Assembly (NCBI RefSeq): GCF_016916835.1
Contig: NZ_JAFFIX010000007.1
Coordinates: forward strand, 124,001 to 188,000
Length of the DNA: 64,000 nucleotides
Reading direction: 5' to 3'
From: Actinacidiphila bryophytorum
Lineage (GTDB): Bacteria; Actinomycetota; Actinomycetes; Streptomycetales; Streptomycetaceae
Part shown: one piece after another, positions 52,946-61,531 of the stretch
Numbering within the stretch: position 1 is the first letter of the stretch
Layout of the letters: every line of letters starts with the position of its first letter
Translations under genes and position numbers: made by a program
Notes under the pieces: model-generated
The model's database searches: none
Told to the model about the DNA's origin: nothing
What the model saw: the letters and a program-made list of their open reading frames with translations, nothing else

Positions 52946-52964
52946 GGCGGTTAGGCTCACCTTT
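52946..52964 (+). promoter_or_regulatory. Leaderless promoter with iron-box-like sequence
   Basis: TAGGCT (52952-52957) is a typical Streptomyces -10 hexamer and lies seven bases before the GTG at 52965, so the transcript would begin at or very near the start codon. Bases 52946-52964 match the DmdR/IdeR iron box TTAGGTTAGGCTCACCTAA at 14 of 19 positions, with the core TTAGGCTCACCT intact. No clear -35 is seen. Confidence 0.45.
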
Positions 52965-53885
52965 GTGAGTACGTGTACGACGGCGTCGGCGGAGCTGGGC
53001 GAGCCGCTGGGCGCCACCGCCTCCACCGCGAGGACGTGGCTGCTGGTCGAGCAGCCGGGGCCGTGGGGGCGCCAGGCGCTGACCGGCAGCCGGCTCGACC
53101 CGGCGGTGGGCCGCGCACTGGACGAGGCCGCAGACGGCACCGGTGTGCGGGTCGCCCTGATCCGCAGGCCCGGGCGGCACGCCGACCTGCACCGCCCCGC
53201 CAGCCACCGGGTCTACCTCGCGCACACCGCACCGGGCGACGCCTGGATCCGCACCGACGTCCTCGCCGACCCCGCGGAGCTGACCGGGCTGGACTTCGCG
53301 GCACTGGGCGCCGGTTCGCACGACGGTTTCGGCACCGCCCACGTGGGGCCGCCGCTGGCGCTGGTGTGCACCAACGGCAGGCGGGACCGCTGCTGCGCGG
53401 TCCACGGGCGCCCGCTGGCCGCCGAGTTGGCCGCGTCGGGCGGCGCCGACGCCTGGGAGGTCACCCACCTGGGCGGCCACCGCTTCTCGCCCACCATGCT
53501 GGTGCTGCCCTACGGCTACGCCTACGGCCGGGTGGACGGCCGGCTGGCCAAGGAGGTGCTGGAGGCGGCGCGCACCGGCCGGGTCGTCCTGGACGGCTGC
53601 CGCGGCCGGTCCGCCTGGGACCGCCCGGGACAGGCCGCCGACCTGGCCGTACGCGCCCACGCAGGGGTCGACCTGGAGGGCGCGCTGACGGTACGGCGTA
53701 CGGTCGCGGGGCACGAGGACGGCACCTGGTCGGTGCTGGTCGCGCACACCGACGGCCGGGCCTGGGAGGTCGCCGTCGAGCGGACCGCGGCCCAGCCGCC
53801 GCGCCCGGAGAGCTGCGGCAGCCCGCTGGGCACCCCGGCCGGGCTGAGGGCGGCCGGGGTCACCGCGGTCAGTGGACGTTCTTGA
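52965..53885 (+). CDS. Sucrase/ferredoxin-like family protein
   Basis: A 306-residue protein of the Suc_Fer-like family, related to thioredoxin-fold [2Fe-2S] ferredoxins. The family cysteines are visible in CTNGRRDRCCAVHGRP (near residue 140) and VVLDGCRGRSAWDRPGQ. Its precise role is unknown; iron-sulfur redox is likely. I chose the GTG at 52965, beginning MSTCTTASAELG; there is no ribosome site, which fits a leaderless message. The coding end overlaps the end of the convergent binding-protein gene by 17 bases, with no terminator between. Confidence 0.82.
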   Translation: MSTCTTASAELGEPLGATASTARTWLLVEQPGPWGRQALTGSRLDPAVGRALDEAADGTGVRVALIRRPGRHADLHRPASHRVYLAHTAPGDAWIRTDVLADPAELTGLDFAALGAGSHDGFGTAHVGPPLALVCTNGRRDRCCAVHGRPLAAELAASGGADAWEVTHLGGHRFSPTMLVLPYGYAYGRVDGRLAKEVLEAARTGRVVLDGCRGRSAWDRPGQAADLAVRAHAGVDLEGALTVRRTVAGHEDGTWSVLVAHTDGRAWEVAVERTAAQPPRPESCGSPLGTPAGLRAAGVTAVSGRS

Positions 53886-54966
53886 CGAACTCCGTGGTGT
53901 AGGTCTTGGACAGGTCGACGGTGGCCTTCTGCAGGTTGGGGTTGAAGGCCTTCAGCACCCGCTCCACCGTCGCCGGGCCGTCGGCCGGCATCACCCCGTC
54001 GGTGGTGAACATCGGCAGCGTCGCCTTGATCGAGTCGGCGTAGAGCTGCGCCCCGCCCTGCGCATAGTCGGCGGGCATCTGCGCGGCGATCTCCTGCGGG
54101 GTGTGGGTGGACATCCACCTGAGGGTCTTGACGAAGGCGTTGGCCAGCTTCTGGACGGTCTCCTTGTGGCCGTTCACCCAGTCGGTGTTCATGTACAGGC
54201 TGGAAGAGGGGTAGAGCCCGCCCAGCGCCAGCCGCGAGCCGTCGGGCGTCCGCATGTCGTAGAGCACCTTGCCCGCGCCCTTGGTCAGGATCTGCGCCAC
54301 CGTCGGGTCGGTGGTCATGCCGGCCTGGATCGAGCCGTGCTGGAGCGCGGCGATGAAGGTCGCGCCGGCGCCGACCGCGACCGGGGTGATGTCGCTGACC
54401 TTGAGGCCGTTGTGCACGGCCAGGTATTTGGTGAGGAAGTCGGTGGAGGAGCCGAGGCCGGTGATGCCGAGGTGCTTGCCCTTGAAGTCCTTCGCCGAGG
54501 CGATGTCGCCGGCCGCCTTGGTGGAGACCACCTCGACCTCGCCGGGCGCCTGCGAGAACTGCACGACCGACTCGACGCTCTTGCCCTTGGTCTGCAGGTC
54601 AAGGGTGTGGTCGTAGAAGCCGACGGCGCCCTGCACCTGGCCCGCGACCAGGGCGGTGGTGGCGTCCACGCCCGCCGGCTCGGTGAGCAGCGTGACGTCC
54701 AGGCCCTCGGCCTTGAAGTAGCCCAGTCTCTGGGAGAGCATCGCCGGCATGTAGATGACCTTGTCCAGGCCGCCGACCATGATCTTGACCTTGGTGGTCT
54801 TGCCGGGGTCCGCGGCGGAGGCGGCGCCGCCGTCCGAGCCGGCCCCCGCGTCGGAGCCGGAACCCGAACCGGCGGAGGAGGCCGCGTCGTTGGCGCAGGC
54901 GGTGAGGGTGGTCAGGGCCAGTGTCCCGGCGAGGGTGAGCGCGGCGAGGCGGATGTTCTTGCGCAT
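53869..54966 (-). CDS. ABC transporter substrate-binding lipoprotein (SsuA/NMT1 type)
   Basis: A 365-residue exported binding protein. The signal peptide has lipobox LTAC near residue 24, followed by a long Ser/Gly/Ala linker to about 55. The body shows the NMT1/SsuA fold with LGYFKAEGLDVTLLTEPAG, VDATTALVAGQVQGAVGFYDHTLD and KGKHLGITGLGSSTDFLTKYLA. Relatives carry sulfonates, nitrate, pyrimidines, taurine or aromatic acids; the ligand cannot be told here. AAGGACG precedes the ATG. It is the third gene of the importer operon, after the ATPase and permease. Confidence 0.88.
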   Translation of the reverse strand: MRKNIRLAALTLAGTLALTTLTACANDAASSAGSGSGSDAGAGSDGGAASAADPGKTTKVKIMVGGLDKVIYMPAMLSQRLGYFKAEGLDVTLLTEPAGVDATTALVAGQVQGAVGFYDHTLDLQTKGKSVESVVQFSQAPGEVEVVSTKAAGDIASAKDFKGKHLGITGLGSSTDFLTKYLAVHNGLKVSDITPVAVGAGATFIAALQHGSIQAGMTTDPTVAQILTKGAGKVLYDMRTPDGSRLALGGLYPSSSLYMNTDWVNGHKETVQKLANAFVKTLRWMSTHTPQEIAAQMPADYAQGGAQLYADSIKATLPMFTTDGVMPADGPATVERVLKAFNPNLQKATVDLSKTYTTEFVKNVH

Positions 54967-55055
54967 GGTCACGTCCTTGTGAGCGTTCGGAAGGGATGCG
55001 GGGGCGGGGATGTACGGCGGGGCTTCGGGGCCGCGTTTCGGGCCGGCGCTCCGGG

Positions 55056-55922
55056 TCAGCGCTCGGCGCCCGGCTGGACCGGCTTCCAGCGGAAGAGCCG
55101 CTTCTCCACGAGGGTGAGAAGTCCCTCGGCGGCCAGGGCCACGACGGCGAGGATCACCATGGCCGCGTAGACGCCGGCGGAGTTGAGGGTGCCCTGCGAG
55201 TTGGCGACGAGCAGGCCGATGCCCTCGGTCGCGCCGATGTACTCGCCGACGATCGCGCCGATCAGGGCGAAGCCGAAGCTGATGTGCAGGCTGGTGAAGA
55301 TCCACGAGGTGGCCGAGGGAATGACCACCTGGAAGGTGACCCTGCGGTCGCTCGCGCCCAGGATGCGGGCGTTGGCGACCAGGTTGCGGTCGACCTCGCG
55401 GGCGCCCTGGAAGGCGTTGAAGAAGACCGGGAAGAAGACCAGCACGACCGCCGAGGCGATCTTGGAGGCCGGGCCGAGGCCGAACCAGATGAGGAAGATC
55501 GGCGCCAGCACGATCCGCGGCATGGCGTTGAGGACCTTGACGTAGGGGCCGAAGACGTCGGCCAGGAAGCGCACCCGGCCCAGCGCGATGCCCAGCAGCA
55601 CACCGGCTGCCACGCCGATCGCCCAGCCGTAGAGGGCCTCGTAGAGCGTCGCCCAGATCTGCGCTCCCAGCGACCCCTGGGCGGTGCCGTGCGCGGTCCA
55701 GGTCCAGATCTGGTCCCAGATCCGGCTGGGCATGGAGAAGTTGAACGGGTCGATGACCCCGGTGCGGGCGAACCACTCCCACAGGCCGAGCACCGCGGCG
55801 AGCACCAGCAGCCGGCAGCCCTGGACCAGCAGGGTTCGGTTGCGTACGGCGCGGGCGCGGGCCGCCGTGCGGTCGGCGGGCTTGGACACGGGACGGGCCA
55901 GTGCGGCGGACTCAGGCGGCAT
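55056..55922 (-). CDS. ABC transporter permease (SsuC/TauC type)
   Basis: A 288-residue membrane protein with about six hydrophobic segments. The ATPase-docking EAA loop reads NARILGASDRRVTFQVVIPS near residue 190. I chose the ATG at 55922 because AAAGGGG lies eight bases upstream; a GTG at 55940 lacks a site. The first codons overlap the end of the ATPase gene by 11 bases, so translation is coupled. It works with the binding protein and ATPase to import the ligand. Confidence 0.9.
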   Translation of the reverse strand: MPPESAALARPVSKPADRTAARARAVRNRTLLVQGCRLLVLAAVLGLWEWFARTGVIDPFNFSMPSRIWDQIWTWTAHGTAQGSLGAQIWATLYEALYGWAIGVAAGVLLGIALGRVRFLADVFGPYVKVLNAMPRIVLAPIFLIWFGLGPASKIASAVVLVFFPVFFNAFQGAREVDRNLVANARILGASDRRVTFQVVIPSATSWIFTSLHISFGFALIGAIVGEYIGATEGIGLLVANSQGTLNSAGVYAAMVILAVVALAAEGLLTLVEKRLFRWKPVQPGAER

Positions 55923-56727
55923 GGACGGCGCCCCTTTCACGGGTGATGCGGACCTCTTCGCCGAGCGAGGACCAGATCTCCCGGTAGATCTCGACGAAGC
56001 GGGGTTCGAGGCGGACCTCCTCGACCTTGCGGGGGCGGGGCAGGTCGATCGTGAAGACCTCCTTGACGGTGGCCGGGCCCGCGGTCATCACCACGACCTT
56101 GTCGGCCAGCGCGATGGACTCCTCCAGGTCGTGCGTGACGAAGACCACCGAGGAGCCGGTGCCCGCCCACAGTTCGAGCAGCTGGTCCGACATCAGCGCC
56201 CTGGTCTGCACGTCCAGCGCCGAGAAGGGCTCGTCCATCAGCAGGATCGACGGGTCGTTGACGAAGGTGGCCGCGAGCGCGACGCGCTTGCGCTGGCCGC
56301 CGGAGAGCTGGTGCGGGTAGCGGTCCTCGAAGGCCGACAGGCCCACCCGGGCCAGCCAGTCCCTGGCCCGCTCGCGCGCCTCCGCCTTGGCCGCGCCGCG
56401 GAAGCGCGGCCCGGCCATGACGTTGGACAGCACGGTCCGCCAGGGGAAGACGGCGTCCTGCTGGAAGACGAAGCCGACGTCGCGGCCGATGCCGCGCACC
56501 GGCTCGCCGCCGACCAGTACCTCGCCCTCCGTGGGCTCTTCGAGGCCGCTGACCAGGGTCAGCGTGGTGGACTTGCCGCAGCCGGTGGGGCCGACGACCG
56601 CGACGAACTCGCCGCGTTCCACGGTCAGGTCCAGTTCCCTTACGGCGGTGTGCAGGGCGCCGGACGGTGTCCTGAACGCCTTGCCCGCCCCCCGCAGCTC
56701 GATGGCGGGGCTCGTGTCGTGGGTCAT
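55912..56727 (-). CDS. ABC transporter ATP-binding protein (SsuB/TauB type)
   Basis: A 271-residue ATPase that powers the adjacent permease. Walker A is GPTGCGKSTT near residue 44, the Q loop FVFQQDAVFPW, the signature LSGGQRKRVALA near 140, Walker B ILLMDEPFSALD and the H-loop VTHDLEE. The ATG at 56727 has a poor ribosome site; the frame reads open upstream but homologues begin near here. It is the first gene of the operon and faces the sensor kinase across a gap with two tandem inverted repeats. Confidence 0.9.
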   Translation of the reverse strand: MTHDTSPAIELRGAGKAFRTPSGALHTAVRELDLTVERGEFVAVVGPTGCGKSTTLTLVSGLEEPTEGEVLVGGEPVRGIGRDVGFVFQQDAVFPWRTVLSNVMAGPRFRGAAKAEARERARDWLARVGLSAFEDRYPHQLSGGQRKRVALAATFVNDPSILLMDEPFSALDVQTRALMSDQLLELWAGTGSSVVFVTHDLEESIALADKVVVMTAGPATVKEVFTIDLPRPRKVEEVRLEPRFVEIYREIWSSLGEEVRITRERGAVHAA

Positions 56728-56765
56728 GGCCGGGGACGCTACGAGCGCCCGCCGCCGCCCGACAG

Positions 56766-56800
56766 CCTTGTGAGCGCAAGGCGTGCTTGTGCGCACAAGC
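56766..56800. promoter_or_regulatory. Tandem palindromes between ABC operon and kinase
   Basis: Two related palindromes lie 19 bp apart. CCTTGTGAGCGCAAGG (56766-56781) is imperfect and GCTTGTGCGCACAAGC (56785-56800) is a perfect 16-bp palindrome. Both fit CTTGTGNNCNCAAG. They are 39 bases before the ATPase start and about 145 bases before the kinase start. They are strong candidates for the binding site of the response regulator at 58567. Confidence 0.6.
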
Positions 56801-56944
56801 AGGCCTTCTGCTCGTTTTGCGCAGCCCTGGGCAACGAAAGCGAAACGGAGTCTGCCCATCGCGGCGCACAGCGTTTACGTTGCCTTGACGACAGCGAGGT
56901 CGGCGGACGCCGGCAGTGCGGGGGATGCGAAGCCGGAGGAGCTG

Positions 56945-58570
56945 ATGATGCGGATCGGATGGCCGCGCCGTGTCTCGGCGCAGGTGCTGCTGATACAGGT
57001 GCTGATCACCGGCGGGGTGACGGCCCTGGCCATCGGGCTCTTCCTGGCGCCGCTCAGCCACCAGCTGGATGAGCAGGCGATGCACAGGGCACTGGCCATC
57101 GCGCAGACGGTGGCGGCAGAACCGCAGGTCGCCCAGTCGCTGCTGACCAGCCTGCCGACCCCGGACGGCCCGGTCCAGGCGGAGGCGGAACGCATCAGGA
57201 CCGCCACCGACGCCAGCTACATCGTGGTGATGGACACCCACGGCACCCGCTGGTCGCACACCGACACCGCGCGCATCGGCGAGCACGTCTCGACCGACCC
57301 GAGCGTCGCGCTCGGCGGCCACGACATCATGCAGATCGACAGCGGCACGCTCGGCCGCAGCGCGCGGGGCAAGGTGCCGCTGCGGGACGCGCACGGGAAG
57401 ATCGTCGGCGCCGTCTCGGTCGGCTTCGCCTACACCGGGCTGCGCGCCCGGCTGCTGGCCGTGGTGCCGCTGCTGCGGTACGCAGGTGCCGCGCTCGCCG
57501 TGGGAGTGCTGGCGGCGCTGTGGGCGGCCCGGCGGCTGCAGCGGGCCACCCACGGGCTGGCCTTCGCCGACATCTCCGCGCTGCTCGACGAGCGGGAGGC
57601 GATGCTGCACGGCATCCGCGAAGGCGTGGTGGCGCTCGACCCGCACGGCAGGATCCGGCTGCTCAACGACGAGGCGCAGCGGCTGCTCGGGCTCGACGGC
57701 GACGCCGCGGGACTCCCGCTGGACGAGGCGCTGCCGCCGGGCCGGACCACGGACGTGCTGGCCGGGCGGGCCGAGGGCAAGGACCTGCTGACCGTCAGCG
57801 GCGGGCGGGTGCTGGTCGCCAACCGGATGCCGACCGAGGGCGGTGGCGCGGTGGTCACCCTGCGGGACCGCACGGAACTCGAACTGCTGGGCCGCGAACT
57901 GGACTCCACGCACGGCCTGCTCGACGCGCTGCGCGCCCAGGACCACGAGCACGCCAACCGGCTGCACACCCTGCTCGGGCTGCTGGAACTGGGCCTGCAC
58001 GAGGCCGCGGTGGACTTCGTCGCCGAGGTCGCCGACACGCACCGGGCGTCGGCGGAGGAGGTCTCGGACCGGGTGCACGACCCGCTGGTGGCGGCGCTGC
58101 TGGTGGGCAAGGCCGCCATCGCCGCGGAGCACGGGGTGACCCTGCGGATCGTGCCGGGCACGCTGCTGCCCGACCGGGTGGTCGACCCGCGCGACCTGGT
58201 GACGGTGCTGGGCAACCTGGTCGACAACGCGCTGGACGCCGCTTCGGGCGAGGTCGAGGTGGAGCTACGCCCCGAGCGCGACACGGTGCTGCTGCGGGTG
58301 GGTGACGACGGGCCGGGGGTGCCGCCGGAGCTGCGCGGGAAGATCTTCGACGAGGGCTGGACCACCAAGCAGTCGCCGTCCCACCGCGGGCGGGGCCTGG
58401 GCCTCGCCCTGGTGCGCCGGCTCGCGGAACGCTACGGCGGCACCGCCCGGGTGGCCGCCCGGGCCGGCGGCGGCGCCGTCTTCACCGTCGTCCTGCCCGA
58501 AGCACTCGCCGACCATGACCTGGCGGAACGCGGCGCCGCCGCCCCTGCTCTGACCGGAGGTGCCCGATGA
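56945..58570 (+). CDS. Sensor histidine kinase (CitA/DcuS/DctB type)
   Basis: A 541-residue membrane sensor. Two membrane segments (about 13-34 and 176-197) flank an extracytoplasmic PAS-like domain (SYIVVMDTHGTRWSHTD, GKVPLRDAHGKIVGAVSVGFAYTG), typical of kinases sensing di- and tricarboxylates. A cytoplasmic PAS (REGVVALDPHGRIRLLNDEA) and a kinase core follow; the phospho-acceptor His is in DHEHANRLHTLLGLLELG near 345, and the ATP box is GDDGPGVPPELRGKIFDEG. GGAGGA precedes ATGATG; the second ATG (56948) is an equally good start. It overlaps the regulator gene by four bases. Confidence 0.88.
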   Translation: MMRIGWPRRVSAQVLLIQVLITGGVTALAIGLFLAPLSHQLDEQAMHRALAIAQTVAAEPQVAQSLLTSLPTPDGPVQAEAERIRTATDASYIVVMDTHGTRWSHTDTARIGEHVSTDPSVALGGHDIMQIDSGTLGRSARGKVPLRDAHGKIVGAVSVGFAYTGLRARLLAVVPLLRYAGAALAVGVLAALWAARRLQRATHGLAFADISALLDEREAMLHGIREGVVALDPHGRIRLLNDEAQRLLGLDGDAAGLPLDEALPPGRTTDVLAGRAEGKDLLTVSGGRVLVANRMPTEGGGAVVTLRDRTELELLGRELDSTHGLLDALRAQDHEHANRLHTLLGLLELGLHEAAVDFVAEVADTHRASAEEVSDRVHDPLVAALLVGKAAIAAEHGVTLRIVPGTLLPDRVVDPRDLVTVLGNLVDNALDAASGEVEVELRPERDTVLLRVGDDGPGVPPELRGKIFDEGWTTKQSPSHRGRGLGLALVRRLAERYGGTARVAARAGGGAVFTVVLPEALADHDLAERGAAAPALTGGAR

Positions 58571-59274
58571 TCGACGTACTGGTCGTGGACGACGACTTCC
58601 GGGTCGCGGAGATCAACTCGGCCTACGTGGGCAAGGTCCCCGGCTTCCGGGTGGCGGCCCGCGCGCACACCGCGGCGCAGGCGCTGGCCACCCTGGAGCG
58701 CCACCGCATCGACCTGGTGCTGCTCGACCACTACCTGCCCGACGAGACCGGGCTGACCCTGGTGCGGCGGATGCGGCAGCTGGGGCACCACGCCGACGTG
58801 ATCATGGTGACGGCGGCCAGGGACGTGGCGACGGTGCAGGCCGCTATGCGCTTCGGCGTGCTGCAGTACCTGGTCAAGCCGTTCGGCTTCGCGGGGCTGC
58901 GGGCCAAGCTCGACGGTTACGCCGCGCTGCGCCGCACCCTGGACGGGGTGGTCGGGGGCGGCGGGGGCGAGGCGGGCCAGGAGCAGGTCGACCGGATCTT
59001 CGGCGCGCTGCGCACCGGGGCCGTGGCCCCGGCCACGCTGCCCAAGGGCCACTCGGCGCCGACCGCCGACCTGATCCGCCGGGTGCTGCGTGCGGCGCCG
59101 CACCCGCTGTCGGCCCACGAGGTGGCCGAGCGCGCGGGGCTGAGCCGGTCCACGGCGCAGCGCTACCTCAAGCACCTGGAGCAGGCCGGCCGGCTGCGGC
59201 TGACCTTGAAGTACGGCGACACCGGCCGCCCCGAGCACCGCTACGCCTGGGCGGGCCAGGCACCGGCCGACTGA
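58567..59274 (+). CDS. Response regulator (CitB/DcuR type)
   Basis: A 235-residue regulator. The receiver domain has DDD at 8-10, phospho-acceptor Asp in LVLLDHYLPDETG near 54 and KPF near 104. The C-terminal helix-turn-helix reads HPLSAHEVAERAGLSRSTAQRYLKHLEQAG, as in CitB and DpiA proteins. The ATG overlaps the kinase stop (ATGA). It is likely to bind the tandem palindromes at 56766-56800 and control the divergent ABC importer and perhaps the symporter that follows on the other strand. Confidence 0.9.
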   Translation: MIDVLVVDDDFRVAEINSAYVGKVPGFRVAARAHTAAQALATLERHRIDLVLLDHYLPDETGLTLVRRMRQLGHHADVIMVTAARDVATVQAAMRFGVLQYLVKPFGFAGLRAKLDGYAALRRTLDGVVGGGGGEAGQEQVDRIFGALRTGAVAPATLPKGHSAPTADLIRRVLRAAPHPLSAHEVAERAGLSRSTAQRYLKHLEQAGRLRLTLKYGDTGRPEHRYAWAGQAPAD

Positions 59275-59302
59275 CCTCGGCCGCGCCCGCTCCCCCGGGG
59301 TC

Positions 59303-60967
59303 CTACACCGCCCCTGCGCCGGTCAGCGAGCGCACCTCCGTCTCGGCGTAGCGCCCGGGGTCGGCCGGCTCGGGCGAGAGCACCGTGCCGATCCAGCCCG
59401 CGAGGAAGCCCAGCGGGATGGAGACCAGGCCGGGGTTCTCCAGCGGGAAGAGGTGGAAGTCGACGCCGGGGAAGAGCGCGTCCGGCCGCCCCGACACCAC
59501 CGGCGACAGCACGACGAGCACCAGCGCGGGCACCAGGCCGCCGTAGATCGCCCACACCGAACCGCGGGTGGTGAAACGCCGCCAGAACAGCGAGTACAGC
59601 AGCGCCGGCAGGTTCGCGGACGCCGCCACCGCGAAGGCCAGGCCCACCAGGAAGGCGATGTTCTGGTCCTGGGCCAGCAGGCTCAGGGCGATGGCGACCG
59701 CCCCGATGCCGACCGCCGCGAAGCGCGCCACCCGCACCTCGTCCTGCTCCATCGCGTCGGCGGCCGGGTCCCGCCGCCCGTGCCGCGCGGCCGGCCGGCG
59801 CAGCGCGGTGTAGAGGTCGTGGGCCACGGAGGCGGACGAGGCCAGGGTGATACCGGCGACCACGGCCAGGATGGTGGCGAAGGCCACCGCACCGACGACG
59901 GCGAACAGCACCGTGCCCCAGGTCGACCCCGACCCGCCGCCCAGCGCCTCGGCCAGCAGTGGCACCGCGGTGTTGCCCGCCGCGTTGGACGACCGCACGG
60001 TGTCGGATCCGACGACCGCCGCGGCACCGAAGCCCAGCACGATCGTCATCAGGTAGAAGGCGCCGATCAGCCCGATCGCCCACACCACCGACCGGCGCGC
60101 GGAGCGTGCGGTGGGCACGGTGTAGAAGCGCGACAGGATGTGCGGCAGCCCCGCCGTGCCCAGCACCAGCGCAAGTCCCAGGCTGATGAAGTCCAGCCGC
60201 GACGACCAGCTCCCGCCGTACTTCAGCCCCGGTGCCAGGAAGGCGTCCCCGTGCCCGCTGCCGGCCGCGGCCGCGTGCAGCAGGCCGTCCACATTGCCGT
60301 GGAAGCGCACCAGCACCATCACGGTGAGCATCACCGTGCCGCTGATCAGCAGCACGGTCTTGACGATCTGGATCCAGGTGGTGGCCCGCATCCCGCCGAA
60401 GGACACGTAGAACACCATCAGCGCCCCGACCCCGATCACCGCCCAGGTCCTGGCCGCCGTCCCCTGACCGCCGATCAGCAGGCCGACCAGGCTGCCCGCG
60501 CCCACCATCTGCGCCACGAGGTAGAGCACCGAGACCACGACGGAGGAGGTCCCGGCCGCGACCCGCACCGGTCGCTGCCGCATCCGCGCGGAGAGCACGT
60601 CGGCCAGCGTGTACCGCCCGCAGTTGCGCACCAGTTCCGCGACCAGCATGAGCACCACCAGCCAGGCCACCAGGAATCCCACCGAGTACAGCAGCCCGTC
60701 GTAGCCGAACAGCGCGATCAGCCCGGAGATGCCGAGGAAGGACGCCGCCGACATGTAGTCGCCGGCGATCGCGAAGCCGTTCTCCATCGGGGAGAACATC
60801 CGCCCGCCCGCGAAGAACTCCTCGGACGAGCTGCGTCGCCGCCCCGCCCACGCGGTGATCGCCAGCGTCACGGACACGAACACTGTGAACAGCACCACCG
60901 CCAGCCCCTGGTGCTCCCCCGCGGAGTCCGCCAGATACCGGCCGGCCGCCGCCTGCGTGCCGCTCAA
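59303..60967 (-). CDS. actP: Cation/acetate symporter (solute:sodium symporter family)
   Basis: A 554-residue transporter with 12-14 membrane segments. It carries the family sequence EEFFAGGRMFSPMENGFAIAGDYMSAASFLG near the N-terminus, FGGMRATTWIQIVKT and GTAGLPHILSRFYTVP. Such proteins import acetate, pyruvate or related monocarboxylates with sodium or protons. The TTG at 60967 overlaps the stop of the DUF485 gene by four bases (TTGA); the open frame upstream is a shadow. Linkage to DUF485 is diagnostic of ActP and MctC transporters. Confidence 0.88.
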   Translation of the reverse strand: MSGTQAAAGRYLADSAGEHQGLAVVLFTVFVSVTLAITAWAGRRRSSSEEFFAGGRMFSPMENGFAIAGDYMSAASFLGISGLIALFGYDGLLYSVGFLVAWLVVLMLVAELVRNCGRYTLADVLSARMRQRPVRVAAGTSSVVVSVLYLVAQMVGAGSLVGLLIGGQGTAARTWAVIGVGALMVFYVSFGGMRATTWIQIVKTVLLISGTVMLTVMVLVRFHGNVDGLLHAAAAGSGHGDAFLAPGLKYGGSWSSRLDFISLGLALVLGTAGLPHILSRFYTVPTARSARRSVVWAIGLIGAFYLMTIVLGFGAAAVVGSDTVRSSNAAGNTAVPLLAEALGGGSGSTWGTVLFAVVGAVAFATILAVVAGITLASSASVAHDLYTALRRPAARHGRRDPAADAMEQDEVRVARFAAVGIGAVAIALSLLAQDQNIAFLVGLAFAVAASANLPALLYSLFWRRFTTRGSVWAIYGGLVPALVLVVLSPVVSGRPDALFPGVDFHLFPLENPGLVSIPLGFLAGWIGTVLSPEPADPGRYAETEVRSLTGAGAV

Positions 60968-61437
60968 CGCACCCTCTCCTGTCCGGTCCTGGTCGCCAGC
61001 GTCCAGCGCAGATCCAGCGCCGCCCGGTCCCTGCGCAGCCGCGCATGTCTGACATACGCCCAGGTCAGGAGGAAGGTGGTGGCGAACTGCGCCAGCCCCG
61101 CGGCCATCGCGACATTCACCTCCCCCGCTACCTGACGCCCCATCAGCCCCGGTGCGGTGGTGGCCAGCACGACATAGAGCAGATACCAGGCCACGAAGGC
61201 CGCCGCCGCGGGGAAGACGAACCCGCGATACCGCCCCCGCACCTCCTGGAAGGCCGCGCTGTCCTGTACCTCCAGGAAGACCGACCCCCGCTCGCCGGCC
61301 GCCCCCGCCTGCGCCGCCCCCGCCGGCGGCACGGCGGGCACCTCCTGCTCGGGTACCCACAGCCCCGCTCCACCCGCGTCCCGCCACGGGTCGTCCACCC
61401 GCAGCGCCAAGGGGTCGCCGCCGTCGTCCTTGTCCAC
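60964..61437 (-). CDS. DUF485 domain-containing membrane protein (YjcH-like)
   Basis: A 157-residue protein with two membrane segments near 95-115 and 127-147 and a charged N-terminus. YRGFVFPAAAAFVAWYLLYVVLA marks the DUF485 domain. DUF485 proteins accompany ActP symporters and may be needed for their activity. The GTG at 61437 follows GAGGAGAG; longer frames lack a site. Its stop overlaps the symporter start. The N-terminal half is Ala/Pro/Gly-rich and probably disordered, longer than in E. coli YjcH. Confidence 0.85.
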   Translation of the reverse strand: MDKDDGGDPLALRVDDPWRDAGGAGLWVPEQEVPAVPPAGAAQAGAAGERGSVFLEVQDSAAFQEVRGRYRGFVFPAAAAFVAWYLLYVVLATTAPGLMGRQVAGEVNVAMAAGLAQFATTFLLTWAYVRHARLRRDRAALDLRWTLATRTGQERVR

Positions 61438-61531
61438 CGAACTCTCCTCGTTCCACGGCCGGATGCGCCGTGCGCCCAATCATGGACAGAGCGGGAAGAT
61501 CCAGGTCCAACAACCCGAAACCTTCACCCCA

